Positions 34,569 to 43,653 of a DNA stretch of 64,000 bases are shown here, in pieces. A program made the position numbers and the translations under genes. The DNA is from Streptomyces sp. NBC_01016 (lineage in GTDB: Bacteria > Actinomycetota > Actinomycetes > Streptomycetales > Streptomycetaceae). The stretch is from the NCBI RefSeq assembly GCF_026341035.1, contig NZ_JAPEOQ010000002.1:2170001-2234000 (forward strand), in the 5' to 3' direction. A model generated the notes under the pieces. The model made no database searches. It saw only the letters and a program-made list of their open reading frames with translations, and had not been told where the DNA came from. Within the stretch, counting starts at the first letter, position 1. Every line of letters starts with the position of its first letter.

Positions 34569-34870
34569 TTTGTCGCCGCGGGGAGTCGTGCGCCGTCGCC
34601 GCTGAGTCGCTGACACGTCGCGTCGATGTGTCACAGCAAAACTGGCAGGTCATCCGGGTAGAGACGGTCCACTCGTACGAAGAGGCGTCGTCCCACAAAC
34701 ACACCGTCGTGTTCGCGTTGTTGTGCACCGAGCACCGAGCCAAAGGCAAGACGCATGATCGGACAATGTCGATCGAACCCATGCGGGCATAGCGATACCC
34801 TCCTGTTCGCCCTTCCTGCCGGTTCCTGTGATGTCACCACCCGCCCGGTACGGCCGGGAGGTGTCGGCTG
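34569..34870 (+). other. Long leader before the MFS gene
   Basis: About 300 bp follow the predicted promoter and precede the MFS start. I see no convincing small gene, no strong hairpin and no recognised riboswitch. It may carry regulatory RNA structure. Confidence 0.35.
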
Positions 34871-36295
34871 ATGGATACGCGCATCAATGCGGGCCGCCGA
34901 CTCGACAGTCTTCCGATAGGGAAGTTCCACAGGCGCCTGGCGCTGCTGGTCGGCCTGGGCCTGTTCTGCGACTCCTTCGACAACACACTCTCGGCCGGTG
35001 TGCTGGCATCGATGCTGGACTCCGGCTTCTCGACGCTCGGCCTCAACTCGCTCTTCCTGTCGGTCACGTTCGCCGGCCTCGCGATCGGAGCGGCCTTCGC
35101 GGGCTGGCTCGGAGACCGGATCGGACGTGCCTTCGCCTTCCAGTTCAGCCTGGCGCTCTTCGGAATCCTCGCGCTGTGCGCGGCGCTGTCGCCCTCCATG
35201 GAGGTGCTCATCGTTCTGCGGGGCCTGATGAGCATCGGCCTCGGTGCCGAGTACGTCATCTGCTACGGAATGATCACCGAGTTCATTCCGCCGGGCCGCC
35301 GCGGGCGCTACCTGGGCCTGCTCGGCATTTTCGGCGGAGTCGGTGTCTCCATGTCGTCGATCCTCGGCTGGGTGGTCATTCCCGCGCTGACCTGGCGCGG
35401 CATGTTCGTCATCGGTGGCCTGTTCGCACTGGGCGCCTGGTGGCTGCGCCGAGGGCTGCCGGAGTCCCCGCAATGGCTGGAGTCGCGCGGCCGGCACGAG
35501 GAAGCCGAGGCCGTGATCCGGCGGATCGAAAGGGAGTCCGGCATCCCGAGCCGGGAGACCGCCCCGACTCCGGTCACGCACGGCGCGGTTGGCTCGGTGG
35601 AGGAGAAGGCCGAGTGGGTGCCGATCACGGTGCTGTTCTCGCGGCCTGTCATCCGGCGCACCCTGATGGCTCTGATCCTCACCGTCACCTGCCTGTTCGG
35701 CTCCTACGTCGTCACCGGCTGGATGCCCACGTTCTTCGTGGAGCAGGGGATGACCGTGTCGAAGTCCCTGGGATTCAACGCGGCCATCATGTCCGGCTAC
35801 GTGGCGGGCCCGCTGGTGTGCATGTTCATCGTGGACCGCCTCGGTCGGCGCACCAGCATCATGCTGTTCGGAGTGCTCTCGGCGGTCTTCGCCGGCCTCT
35901 ACCCGTTCATGACGGCTCCTGCGCTGGTCATCGCCGTCGGCTTCGTCCTGGTTGCCACGGTGGCGTCGTTCCTGACACTGGGCCTCGGCACGACCCCCGA
36001 GTTCTTCCCGACCGCCTTCCGTTTCCGCGGCGGCGGCTTCTCCCAGACCGTCGGCCGCATCGGCCTGATCTTCTCCCCCTTCGTCGTCCTGTGGCTGTTC
36101 AACAGCTCCGGGGTCCTCGGGGTGATCCTGGCCGTCTGCGGCATGTACGTCGTCGTGACCGTGCTCAACGGCGTGGCCGGTGTGGACACGTCCCGTGACG
36201 CGCTGGAGCAGATCGCCCCCGGCGGTGATGACACCGATGATGTGTCGCCGGCCGTCATTCCCGCGGCGCCCCAGACCACGCCGCCCACCTCCTGA
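34871..36295 (+). CDS. MFS transporter, probably an organic-acid importer
   Basis: 474 residues from ATG 34871, with GGGAGG upstream. Twelve membrane segments, the signature GWLGDRIGRAFAFQ between segments 2 and 3, and LGAEYVICYGMITEFIPPGRRGRYLG in the first half resemble the sugar/aromatic-acid symporter group. It is the first gene of an operon with a zinc alcohol dehydrogenase, an ALDH, a LysR regulator and a hydrolase, under the IclR-type operator at 34536. It probably imports the substrate oxidised by the next two enzymes. Confidence 0.87.
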   Translation: MDTRINAGRRLDSLPIGKFHRRLALLVGLGLFCDSFDNTLSAGVLASMLDSGFSTLGLNSLFLSVTFAGLAIGAAFAGWLGDRIGRAFAFQFSLALFGILALCAALSPSMEVLIVLRGLMSIGLGAEYVICYGMITEFIPPGRRGRYLGLLGIFGGVGVSMSSILGWVVIPALTWRGMFVIGGLFALGAWWLRRGLPESPQWLESRGRHEEAEAVIRRIERESGIPSRETAPTPVTHGAVGSVEEKAEWVPITVLFSRPVIRRTLMALILTVTCLFGSYVVTGWMPTFFVEQGMTVSKSLGFNAAIMSGYVAGPLVCMFIVDRLGRRTSIMLFGVLSAVFAGLYPFMTAPALVIAVGFVLVATVASFLTLGLGTTPEFFPTAFRFRGGGFSQTVGRIGLIFSPFVVLWLFNSSGVLGVILAVCGMYVVVTVLNGVAGVDTSRDALEQIAPGGDDTDDVSPAVIPAAPQTTPPTS

Positions 36296-36313
36296 CCATC
36301 AAGGAACGTAGAC

Positions 36314-37342
36314 ATGCAAGCAGTTGTATTCCTGGGCGAGGGCAAGCTCGACCTCCGTGAGGTTCCCGACCCGGTGCCGGGACCGGACGAAGTCGTCCTT
36401 CGTATCAAGGCGTCCGGCATGTGCGGCAGCGACCTCCACCACCTCCACGGCCCGCACCGCACCGGAGTGGAGCTGGTGATCGAGGGCCACGAGCCGTGCG
36501 GAGTCGTCGAGTCGGTCGGCGACGCCGTACGCCCCAGCGAGGCCAAGGTGGGCGACCGGGTCATGGTCCACCACTACGACGGGTGCCGCACCTGTCGCTA
36601 CTGCCGCTCCGGCTGGACGCAGTACTGTCCGAACGCCCGCACGGTGTACGGCGGTCTCGACGGTGACGGCGGCCACGCGGACTTCATGAAGGTGCCGGCG
36701 CACACGCTCATCCGGCTGCCCGACGAGCTGTCGTTCAAGACCGGCGCGGCCATCTCGTGCGGCACCGGGACGGCCTTCGGAGCCATCAAGCGGGTCGGCC
36801 TGTCAGCAGACGAGACCGTCGCCGTCTTCGGACAGGGGCCGGTGGGTCTGAGCGTCACCATGCTGGCCAAGGCCTTCGGTGCCCGGGTCATCGCCGTCGA
36901 CGTCGAGCCCTCGCGCCTGGAGATGGCGAAGAAGTTCGGCGCCGACCATGTCATCGACGCGACGCAGCAGGACTCCGTGGCCGCTGTCCGCGCCCTGACC
37001 CGGGACGGCGCGGGCGCGGACAAGTCCATCGAGTGCAGCGCCAATTCCGCCGTGCGGCGTCAGTCGGTCCAGGCGCTGCGTCAGTGGGGCACCGCCTGCA
37101 TGGTGGGTGTCTTCGGCACCATCGAGCTGGACAGCCAGGAACTCATCCAGCTGCAGAAGACGGTCGTGGGCTCGCTGACCTTCAGCAAGAATCTCCAGGA
37201 GGAGTGCGCCCAGTTCGTGGCCGAGCGAGGCCTGGACGTGGAGTCGCTGTTCACCGACGAGTTCCGCCTCGACGAGGCAGAGCGGGCTTACGAGTTGTTC
37301 GACCGACGCGAGATCGGCAAGGGCGTCTTCGTCTTCGACTGA
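36314..37342 (+). CDS. Zinc-dependent alcohol dehydrogenase
   Basis: 342 residues from ATG 36314. Catalytic zinc ligands: Cys37 (SGMCGSDLHH) and His59-Glu60 (EGHEPCG). The structural zinc site is complete: Cys91, Cys94, Cys97 and Cys105 in GCRTCRYCRSGWTQYC. The Rossmann motif is FGQGPVGLSVTML. It is a close paralog of the gene at 55297. It precedes an ALDH by 62 bp, so a coupled alcohol to aldehyde to acid step is likely. Confidence 0.9.
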   Translation: MQAVVFLGEGKLDLREVPDPVPGPDEVVLRIKASGMCGSDLHHLHGPHRTGVELVIEGHEPCGVVESVGDAVRPSEAKVGDRVMVHHYDGCRTCRYCRSGWTQYCPNARTVYGGLDGDGGHADFMKVPAHTLIRLPDELSFKTGAAISCGTGTAFGAIKRVGLSADETVAVFGQGPVGLSVTMLAKAFGARVIAVDVEPSRLEMAKKFGADHVIDATQQDSVAAVRALTRDGAGADKSIECSANSAVRRQSVQALRQWGTACMVGVFGTIELDSQELIQLQKTVVGSLTFSKNLQEECAQFVAERGLDVESLFTDEFRLDEAERAYELFDRREIGKGVFVFD

Positions 37343-37404
37343 CGTCGGACGTCGGACGTCGAAGTCCAACGACGCAGCATCGAAGGCCATGTGAGAGGTA
37401 AGCA

Positions 37405-38904
37405 GTGACCACATTCCAGCAGAGCGCCGCCCCGGGCGAGCAGGCCCAGGCCTTCGTGGCCCGCGCCGCGCACCAGCACTTCATCGACGGCGAAAGCGTC
37501 CCGGCCGAGTCCGGACAGACACTGACCACCATCAACCCCTCGACGGGTGAGGACCTGGCGCGGCTCGCCGCCGGCGGCCAGGCGGACGTCGATCGCGCGG
37601 TCCTCGCAGCACGCCGTGCGTTCAACGGCCAGTGGAGTACCTGGACTCCCTACGGGCGCCAGGCGCTCCTGACCCGGATCGGCCAGATCCTCGACGAGCG
37701 GTTCGAGGAACTGATCCAGATCGAGGCCCTGGACATGGGCGCCCCGGTCTCCAGGCTGCGGGGCAGCAAGCCGGCCTTGCTGAAGATGGTGTCGTTCTTC
37801 GCCGCCCAGGCGGCCAACATCAGCGGTGAGACGCTGATGAACGGCATCCCCGGCAACGTCACCACGATGACGTTGAAGGCCCCGGTCGGGGTCGTCGGCG
37901 GCATCATCCCCTGGAACGGCCCCCTCAACGGCCAGTTCTGGATCATCGGTGCCGTCCTGGCCAGCGGATGCACCGCAGTGCTGAAGCCCTCCGAGGAAGC
38001 CTCTCTGTCGGTGCTGCGGGTGGCGGAGATCCTGCACGAAGCCGGTGTCCCGGCAGGAGTCATCAACGTCGTCACCGGCCTGGGCAAGGAAGCCGGCCAC
38101 GCCCTCGCGGCCCACCCGGACGTCGACCGCATCGCCTTCACGGGGTCGACCCAGACCGGCCGCAGCATCATCGAGGCGTCCACCGCGAACATCAAGAAGT
38201 TGCAACTCGAACTCGGCGGCAAGTCGGCGGACATCGTGTGTGCGGACGCCGACCTGGACAAGGCGGTACCGGGCGCCGCCATGGGTGTGTTCGCCAACTC
38301 CGGCCAGATCTGCTTCGCCGGCACGCGAGTACTCGTCCAGCGCTCCATCGTCGACGAGTTCACCGAACGACTGCTGGCGTTCACCGACACGCTGCGCATC
38401 GGGTCCAGTCTGGACGACACCGCCACCCTGGGCCCGCTGGTCTCCCAGGCGCAGCTGGACAAGGTGCTGTCCTACATCGATGTCGGCCGAACGGATGGAG
38501 CCCAACTGCTCCGCGGGGGAGAGCGGTTGGCAGGCGAGCTGAAGAACGGCTACTTCGTGCAGCCGACCATCTTTGGTGATGTCACCAACGACATGCGCAT
38601 CGCCCGTGAAGAGATCTTCGGCCCCGTCCTGTCGATCCTGCCGTTCGACGACGTGGACGAGGCCATCGCCATCGCCAACGACAGCGAGTACGGCCTCGGG
38701 GGAGCGGTGTGGTCGCAGAGCCTGTCTACCGCCCTCAGCGTGGTCCGCGGCGTACACACCGGAACGATGTGGGTGAACTGCTACGGCCACATCGACCCAC
38801 TGGTCGGATTCGGCGGCACCAAGATGAGCGGCTACGGCTCCAAGGGGAGCGCCGCACACATGGACAACTACCTCTACACCAAGAGTGTCTACATCGAGCT
38901 GTAA
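37405..38904 (+). CDS. Aldehyde dehydrogenase
   Basis: GTG start at 37405; 499 residues. Landmarks: WNGPLNGQFWIIGAVLASG, FTGSTQTGRSI, Glu in LELGGKSADIV and Cys in NSGQICFAGTR. C-terminal FGGTKMSGYGSKG is typical of the betaine/aldehyde group. It should convert the aldehyde made by the adjacent alcohol dehydrogenase to an acid. Intact, normal length. Confidence 0.9.
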   Translation: MTTFQQSAAPGEQAQAFVARAAHQHFIDGESVPAESGQTLTTINPSTGEDLARLAAGGQADVDRAVLAARRAFNGQWSTWTPYGRQALLTRIGQILDERFEELIQIEALDMGAPVSRLRGSKPALLKMVSFFAAQAANISGETLMNGIPGNVTTMTLKAPVGVVGGIIPWNGPLNGQFWIIGAVLASGCTAVLKPSEEASLSVLRVAEILHEAGVPAGVINVVTGLGKEAGHALAAHPDVDRIAFTGSTQTGRSIIEASTANIKKLQLELGGKSADIVCADADLDKAVPGAAMGVFANSGQICFAGTRVLVQRSIVDEFTERLLAFTDTLRIGSSLDDTATLGPLVSQAQLDKVLSYIDVGRTDGAQLLRGGERLAGELKNGYFVQPTIFGDVTNDMRIAREEIFGPVLSILPFDDVDEAIAIANDSEYGLGGAVWSQSLSTALSVVRGVHTGTMWVNCYGHIDPLVGFGGTKMSGYGSKGSAAHMDNYLYTKSVYIEL

Positions 38905-38929
38905 CGGCTGCCTCGGACAGGAACGGCTC

Positions 38930-39802
38930 ATGGACGCACGGCAACTCGAATACTTCCTGGCCGTGGTCGACCACGGCAGCTTCAATCGCGCGGCGGCCTC
39001 CCTGCATCTGGCGCAGCCGTCGCTCTCCCAGGCGATCCGCAACCTGGAACGTGAACTGGACACCCTGCTGTTCCATCGCATTGGCCGACGCATCGAACTG
39101 ACAGAGTCCGGACGGGCGATGATCGCGCCCGCCCGGCAGGTTCTGCGGGACATGGAGACCGCACGGGCTACGGTGGAATCGGTGAAAGGGCTGCGCACCG
39201 GACGGCTGGAGATCGCGAGCATGCCCTCGCCCGCGGTCCAGCCGCTGTCCGCGATGATCGGCGCCTATCAGCGTCACCATCCCGCCATGCAGGTCGACGT
39301 CCGCGCCGTACCCACCGCCGATGCGGTGGTCGAGCACGTACGCACGGGAGCGGTGGAGATCGGCCTTGCGGGCACGGCCACGGAGTTGCACTCGCCGGAC
39401 GTGGAGGTACATGCCGTCGCCCGACAGCGGTTCGTCGTGCTGGCCCCGCCCGACGGGCCATTGCCACCGGGCCGGGCGGTGGCCCTGGAGGATCTGGCCG
39501 GCCTGACGGCGATCGTCGCCCCGCGGGGCACCAGGGCCCGGCAACTCTTTGACGAACTGCAAGAACGTGGTGTGCCCGTGCGCTACGGGGTGGAGGCCGG
39601 GCACCGTGAGGCCATCCTGTCGCTGGTGCTCCAGGGCACCGGGATCGCCGTATTGACCGAGGCTTGGGCGGACCTGGCACGCAAGGCAGGCGCGCTCGTC
39701 CTGGACCTGGAGCCGCCGGAGTACCTGCATGTCTCTCTGGTGTGCAGGAGCGCACCGCTCACCCCGGGGGCCCAGTCGTTCCTGGACTGCGTACTGAAGT
39801 AG
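38930..39802 (+). CDS. LysR-family transcriptional regulator
   Basis: 290 residues from ATG 38930. The N-terminal HTH is clear (LEYFLAVVDHGSFNRAAASLHLAQPSLSQAIRNLE), followed by a two-lobe effector domain. It is co-directional with the ALDH gene, 25 bp after it, rather than divergent as LysR genes often are, so it is probably expressed with its putative target operon. It offers a second input besides the IclR regulator. Effector unknown. Confidence 0.9.
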   Translation: MDARQLEYFLAVVDHGSFNRAAASLHLAQPSLSQAIRNLERELDTLLFHRIGRRIELTESGRAMIAPARQVLRDMETARATVESVKGLRTGRLEIASMPSPAVQPLSAMIGAYQRHHPAMQVDVRAVPTADAVVEHVRTGAVEIGLAGTATELHSPDVEVHAVARQRFVVLAPPDGPLPPGRAVALEDLAGLTAIVAPRGTRARQLFDELQERGVPVRYGVEAGHREAILSLVLQGTGIAVLTEAWADLARKAGALVLDLEPPEYLHVSLVCRSAPLTPGAQSFLDCVLK

Positions 39803-39863
39803 AACTCCCGACGAAACGGGCCATCACCACCCTCCGGGCACATCGACAAGCGGGAGCAGTGAG

Positions 39864-40658
39864 ATGAAGGTCGGAAACCTCGAGATCGTGCCGATCGTCG
39901 ACGGCACTTCCCACGAGCCCATCGAGAACGCGGTGTCGCACCCGGACGGCAAGATCTGGGACTGCGTGGACCACCCCACCGATGAGAACGGGCGCATCCG
40001 TCTGGACATCGGCTCCTTCCTCGTCCGGATCAAGAACCGGACCGTCCTGATCGACGCGGGTGGCGGTGTGTTCGCGGACGAGGGAACACGGACCGGTGCG
40101 CTGCTCGACAACCTCCGTCGTGCCGGAGTTGATCCGACGGATGTCACGGACGTCTGCTTCACTCACATGCACTGGGACCACGTCGGCTGGTCGACGACCG
40201 ATGGTGACATCACTTTCCCGAACGCGACGTACCGGATGCACGAGAGCGACTGGGCCTACTTCATGACCGGCCCGACCGCTGTGCCGAAGATCCGCGACCT
40301 GCTCATGCCGATCGAGTCACGAGTCGAGCCCATCGATGCCGAGGCCGAGCTGCTTCCCGGCCTCATCGCGCGCCCCGCACCCGGTCACACACCCGGCACG
40401 ACCATCTACGTGATCCACGACCAGGGCGAGCGAGCCCTTCTGCTCGGCGACACTCTCCACACCGTGGGTGAGCTGACCGAGCCCGAGTGGATGGGCATGT
40501 GGGACGTCGACCCTGTCGCGGCCGGCATCATGCGTCAGCGCATCGCCGATGAGCTGGCTGACTCCGGCGATCCCTTTGCGCCGGCCCACTTCCCGGAGCT
40601 GGCCTTCGGCCGGCTGGTCACCCTCGATGGGCTCCGCAAATTCTCCTGGGCGTCGTAG
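39864..40658 (+). CDS. Metallo-beta-lactamase-fold hydrolase
   Basis: 264 residues from ATG 39864. Metal ligands are in place: FTHMHWDHVGW (His-x-His-x-Asp-His), RPAPGHTPGTT, LLLGDTLHT and PAHFPEL. The MBL fold includes lactonases and methyl-parathion-type hydrolases. In a cluster with alcohol and aldehyde dehydrogenases it could open a lactone or hydrolyse an ester. It is the last gene of the operon begun at 34871. Confidence 0.86.
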   Translation: MKVGNLEIVPIVDGTSHEPIENAVSHPDGKIWDCVDHPTDENGRIRLDIGSFLVRIKNRTVLIDAGGGVFADEGTRTGALLDNLRRAGVDPTDVTDVCFTHMHWDHVGWSTTDGDITFPNATYRMHESDWAYFMTGPTAVPKIRDLLMPIESRVEPIDAEAELLPGLIARPAPGHTPGTTIYVIHDQGERALLLGDTLHTVGELTEPEWMGMWDVDPVAAGIMRQRIADELADSGDPFAPAHFPELAFGRLVTLDGLRKFSWAS

Positions 40659-40684
40659 TCTTCGTTGCCCGTCTGAACAGCAAC

Positions 40685-40752
40685 TCGCCTCTGGGCAAGG
40701 GCCGGTAGCGTAGTGCTCTTCGGGCTGCTCGGCTCCGGAGTCCCAGAGGCGA
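40685..40752. repeat. Inverted repeat flanking a possible promoter
   Basis: TCGCCTCTGGG (40685-40695) is repeated inversely as CCCAGAGGCGA (40742-40752), separated by 46 bp. The right arm ends six bases before the ATG at 40759 and includes the only candidate ribosome site (AGAGG). A TAGCGT box lies between the arms. It could be an operator pair or an RNA stem that hides the ribosome site. Confidence 0.45.
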
Positions 40753-40758
40753 CTGCCC

Positions 40759-41712
40759 ATGAATCTCCGCCCCTTGACGGCTGGTTCCGATGACGCGATA
40801 CACGCTGTGTGGCGGCTTCCCGCCGCTGATGCGATGCGCGGCCACCGAGCCCTTTGGTGGACCATCGGCCCCGCCGGTGAGCTTGCTGTCCTACTGGTCC
40901 ACCGGCGATATCTGAACCGCTCCCGCTATATCAAGGGGTGGGTCGGGTGGAGGCCGCAGCTCCCGTTCACGGGGGAGCTGGTCACCATCATCGGACAGGA
41001 GCAGCGGCGCATCCTGGTGAAGGACATTCGGATGTGGCCCAGCCACTTGGCCCTGCTCTCGGATCGCCGATTACTGCTGGTGAAGGGGCGTACGTCCCGC
41101 AGCGAGCCCGAGGGAGCCTGGGCCTCCAACGCGGTGGTGTTCTCGCCGTCCGGAACGCCTGAGGCCGAGTTCTGTGTCGGTGACGACATTCCAGCCCTGG
41201 TCACCGACGCCCACGGAGGTATCTGGACGGCTTACGGGGACGAGGGCATCTACGGCGGCCACCCCGAGTCGGGAGCGGGCCTCGCAGGATGGGACACCCA
41301 GGGCCGGGCCTCCTGGGCTCCTCAGCGCAGACTGCCCGACCACCCACTGGAAGGCTGCACCGCGGCGACCGAGAACGAACACGTATGGCTCGTCTGGTAC
41401 TCCGGCAACGGCAAAGTCGGCACCTACCTGACGCGGATCACTCCGTCCACCGGTGATGTCGCCAGCTACCGCAGCCCCGTTTCCGACCCCGACGGGCTCG
41501 CGATCCGCGGCAACAGGGCAGTTCTTACCAGCCGTCACCACAACAAGCGGTCCGTCGACCTCATACGTGCCGAACTCGACGGCGCCACCTGGACCGTCAC
41601 CAGCCGCCGTCGGCTACGTGTGCCCGGCCGGGTCGTCATGAAGTGCGGGCAAGGCCGTGACGGTTCCCTTTGGCTCCGCACGGGTGACACCTGGCTGCGC
41701 ATCGAAGTGTGA
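40759..41712 (+). CDS. Protein of unknown function, possible beta-propeller
   Basis: 317 residues from ATG 40759. No signal peptide or membrane segment. The sequence has several short beta-rich segments with Trp/Tyr and Gly turns (LWWTIGPAGELAVLL, ALVTDAHGGIWTAYGDEGIYGGHP, VWLVWYSGNGKVGTYLTRI, DGSLWLRTGDTWLRI), suggestive of propeller blades. HGGIWTAYGDEGI is common in uncharacterised actinobacterial proteins. It sits between two catabolic operons and faces the cupin gene tail to tail, 15 bp apart. It may be an unrelated insertion. Confidence 0.65.
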   Translation: MNLRPLTAGSDDAIHAVWRLPAADAMRGHRALWWTIGPAGELAVLLVHRRYLNRSRYIKGWVGWRPQLPFTGELVTIIGQEQRRILVKDIRMWPSHLALLSDRRLLLVKGRTSRSEPEGAWASNAVVFSPSGTPEAEFCVGDDIPALVTDAHGGIWTAYGDEGIYGGHPESGAGLAGWDTQGRASWAPQRRLPDHPLEGCTAATENEHVWLVWYSGNGKVGTYLTRITPSTGDVASYRSPVSDPDGLAIRGNRAVLTSRHHNKRSVDLIRAELDGATWTVTSRRRLRVPGRVVMKCGQGRDGSLWLRTGDTWLRIEV

Positions 41713-41727
41713 AGAACGTCAGCGCTC

Positions 41728-42210
41728 CTACCCGCTCTTGGTGAGGGGAAAGGAGGTGTACACGAACGTTGCCGGCCGGGGGCGCAGGTTTCGCAGGTCG
41801 TGCATGCTGTCCCGCAGGACGACCGAGTCTCCGACGCCGAGTGTCACTTCGCCGTCCTCCAGCAGCACGACCAGCTCACCGCTGAGCATCGTGATCACAT
41901 GCAGAGAGGGGTCCGTGTGCAGGTCCGGTGCCGCGGGCCCGTCGCCGTTTGCGGCCGGCACCGTGAGGATTCGGACCACGGCTCCTTCTGCTGGGGCGTC
42001 TGGGCCCAACGTCCACTCGGGCTCCGGGTGATCGTCCGGCCCGGCGGGAATGTCCCGCTGCTGCCACACCTCCTGGAGCAGGATCCCGTTGGGGAGCCGG
42101 GTGCGGGGCACGGCTTGCTCGTCGGCGACGACCGTGGAGGCGCCGGTGGCGTTGAGACCCACGATCACGCGACGCGCAGAGGTGGGCAGGTCGGGGTCCT
42201 CGCGCTGCAT
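41728..42210 (-). CDS. Cupin-domain protein
   Basis: 160 residues from ATG 42210. The cupin barrel reads DLHTDPSLHVITMLSGELVVLLEDGEVTLGVGDSVVLRDSMHDLRN, which has a reduced metal site (His but few other ligands). The N-terminus (RRVIVGLNATGASTVVADEQ) resembles the second cupin upstream (42237), so the two are related tandem genes. It is the last gene of the operon that begins with the MFS at 45099. Enzymatic or sensing role is unknown. Confidence 0.8.
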   Translation of the reverse strand: MQREDPDLPTSARRVIVGLNATGASTVVADEQAVPRTRLPNGILLQEVWQQRDIPAGPDDHPEPEWTLGPDAPAEGAVVRILTVPAANGDGPAAPDLHTDPSLHVITMLSGELVVLLEDGEVTLGVGDSVVLRDSMHDLRNLRPRPATFVYTSFPLTKSG

Positions 42211-42236
42211 GGTGTCTTCCCTTTCTGGTCGCGCGG

Positions 42237-42764
42237 TCAGCGGATCACGCTGATGTGAACTGCCGAGACCACGACGGGCTCGTCGGTCCGATTCCGCCAG
42301 GCGTGCTTGGTGCCGCGCTGAACGATGGTGTCTCCCTGCCGCATGGTCGTCTCGCCCGCGTCGAGCAGCACGCACGCCTCCCCGGAGATGACCGTGACGA
42401 TGTCGATGGTGTCCGTGGTGTGCATGCCGGGTGCGTCCGTCGGATCCACCGCGTCGGCGGCGCCCGACTCTGCCAGGATGCGCGCGTAGCCCCCTTCGTA
42501 GTCCCATTCACTGTCAGGGGCGAAGGCTGTGATGACGTAGTTGTAGCCGGCGGGCGGCGGCGGGATGACCGCGGCGTCGCCGGGGCCGTTCGTAGCCATC
42601 ACCGGAGTGGGCACCTGGGTGGCCTGCCACAGGTGGTTCCGGGTGTAGCCATCCGCGACAAGGCGGTCGGTCGTCGGACCGTCGCTGACGAAGGTCGATC
42701 TGCCGTCGTCATCAAGTCCGGTGACGATCAGACGCGACTGAAATTCACGGTGCTCTCCAGCCAT
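42237..42764 (-). CDS. Cupin-domain protein
   Basis: 175 residues from ATG 42764. The cupin segment is GMHTTDTIDIVTVISGEACVLLDAGETTMRQGDTIVQRGTKHAWRN. It shares an N-terminal layout with the next cupin (SRLIVTGLDDDGRSTFVSDGP). It lies 26 bp upstream of that gene and 72 bp downstream of the SDR on the same strand. Small cupins of this type are common beside aromatic- or organic-acid catabolic genes. Function is unassigned. Confidence 0.8.
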   Translation of the reverse strand: MAGEHREFQSRLIVTGLDDDGRSTFVSDGPTTDRLVADGYTRNHLWQATQVPTPVMATNGPGDAAVIPPPPAGYNYVITAFAPDSEWDYEGGYARILAESGAADAVDPTDAPGMHTTDTIDIVTVISGEACVLLDAGETTMRQGDTIVQRGTKHAWRNRTDEPVVVSAVHISVIR

Positions 42765-42836
42765 GCTGGTGTTCCTTCCAAGTGGTGATGTGCTCGGCCG
42801 TGGGATGTGTGCGTTGGTGAGATGTGCGTTGGGGTG

Positions 42837-43604
42837 TCAGATGCCGACTGTCTGACCACCATCGATGACCATCGCGTGGCCGGTCGCGAACCCGCCGAGG
42901 TCGGACGAGAGCCAGAGCACGGCGGAAGCGATCTCCTCGGGGCTGCCCATCCTGCCGACGGGCTCCTGGCCGATCACTCGGGCGCGGCCCTCGGGGGTGC
43001 CGCCGGAAAACCTGTTCATCATGGGCGTTTCGATGATGCCCGGGCAGATCGCGTTGACCCTGACGCCCTGTGCGGCGTAGTCCAGCGCCGCCGACTTCGT
43101 CAGGCCGATCAGCCCGTGCTTGGCGGCGACGTACGCGGCCTGCCCTCGGATCCCGACCACGCCGGCGCCGGACGACGTGTTGACGATGGAGCCGCCGCCG
43201 TTGTCGAGCATGGCGGGGATCTCGTACTTCATGCACAAGAACGCGCTGCGCAGGTCGATGTCGAGCAGCTGCGACCACTCTTCCTCCGCGATGTCGACGA
43301 GAGGCGCCGGGGGCTGCTCGATCCCGGCGTTGTTGAACGCGATGTCGAGGCGGCCGAATTCGCGGACCGTCTGCTCGACAGCAGCCCGGATCTCGCTGGA
43401 AGACGTGACGTCGCACTTGACGGTGAGCACCCGGCCGCCGTGCTCGGCGGCGAGTCGGGCGGTCTCTTCGTTGCCGGCCGAGTCGATGTCGGCCACGACC
43501 ACATCAGCACCCTCGGCGGCGAAGGCCCTCGCCGTGGCACGGCCGATGCCGCTACCGGCGCCGGTCACGAAGGCGACCTTGCCGGCGAACCTCTGTGCAG
43601 TCAT
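42837..43604 (-). CDS. Short-chain dehydrogenase/reductase
   Basis: 255 residues from ATG 43604 (MTAQRF). TGAGSGIG, NNAG, catalytic Ser in NTSSGAG and Tyr/Lys in AAYVAAKHGL are all present. It is a close paralog of the SDR at 17522, with almost the same C-terminus (DGGQTVG). It belongs to the leftward operon MFS, SDR, cupin, cupin, under the IclR-type operator at 45305. It should oxidise or reduce a hydroxyl/keto group of the imported compound. Confidence 0.9.
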   Translation of the reverse strand: MTAQRFAGKVAFVTGAGSGIGRATARAFAAEGADVVVADIDSAGNEETARLAAEHGGRVLTVKCDVTSSSEIRAAVEQTVREFGRLDIAFNNAGIEQPPAPLVDIAEEEWSQLLDIDLRSAFLCMKYEIPAMLDNGGGSIVNTSSGAGVVGIRGQAAYVAAKHGLIGLTKSAALDYAAQGVRVNAICPGIIETPMMNRFSGGTPEGRARVIGQEPVGRMGSPEEIASAVLWLSSDLGGFATGHAMVIDGGQTVGI

Positions 43605-43653
43605 TCTCTCTCTCGCTTTCTGTCATGAACCAGGGGTGTGGAAGGTGTCGAGG

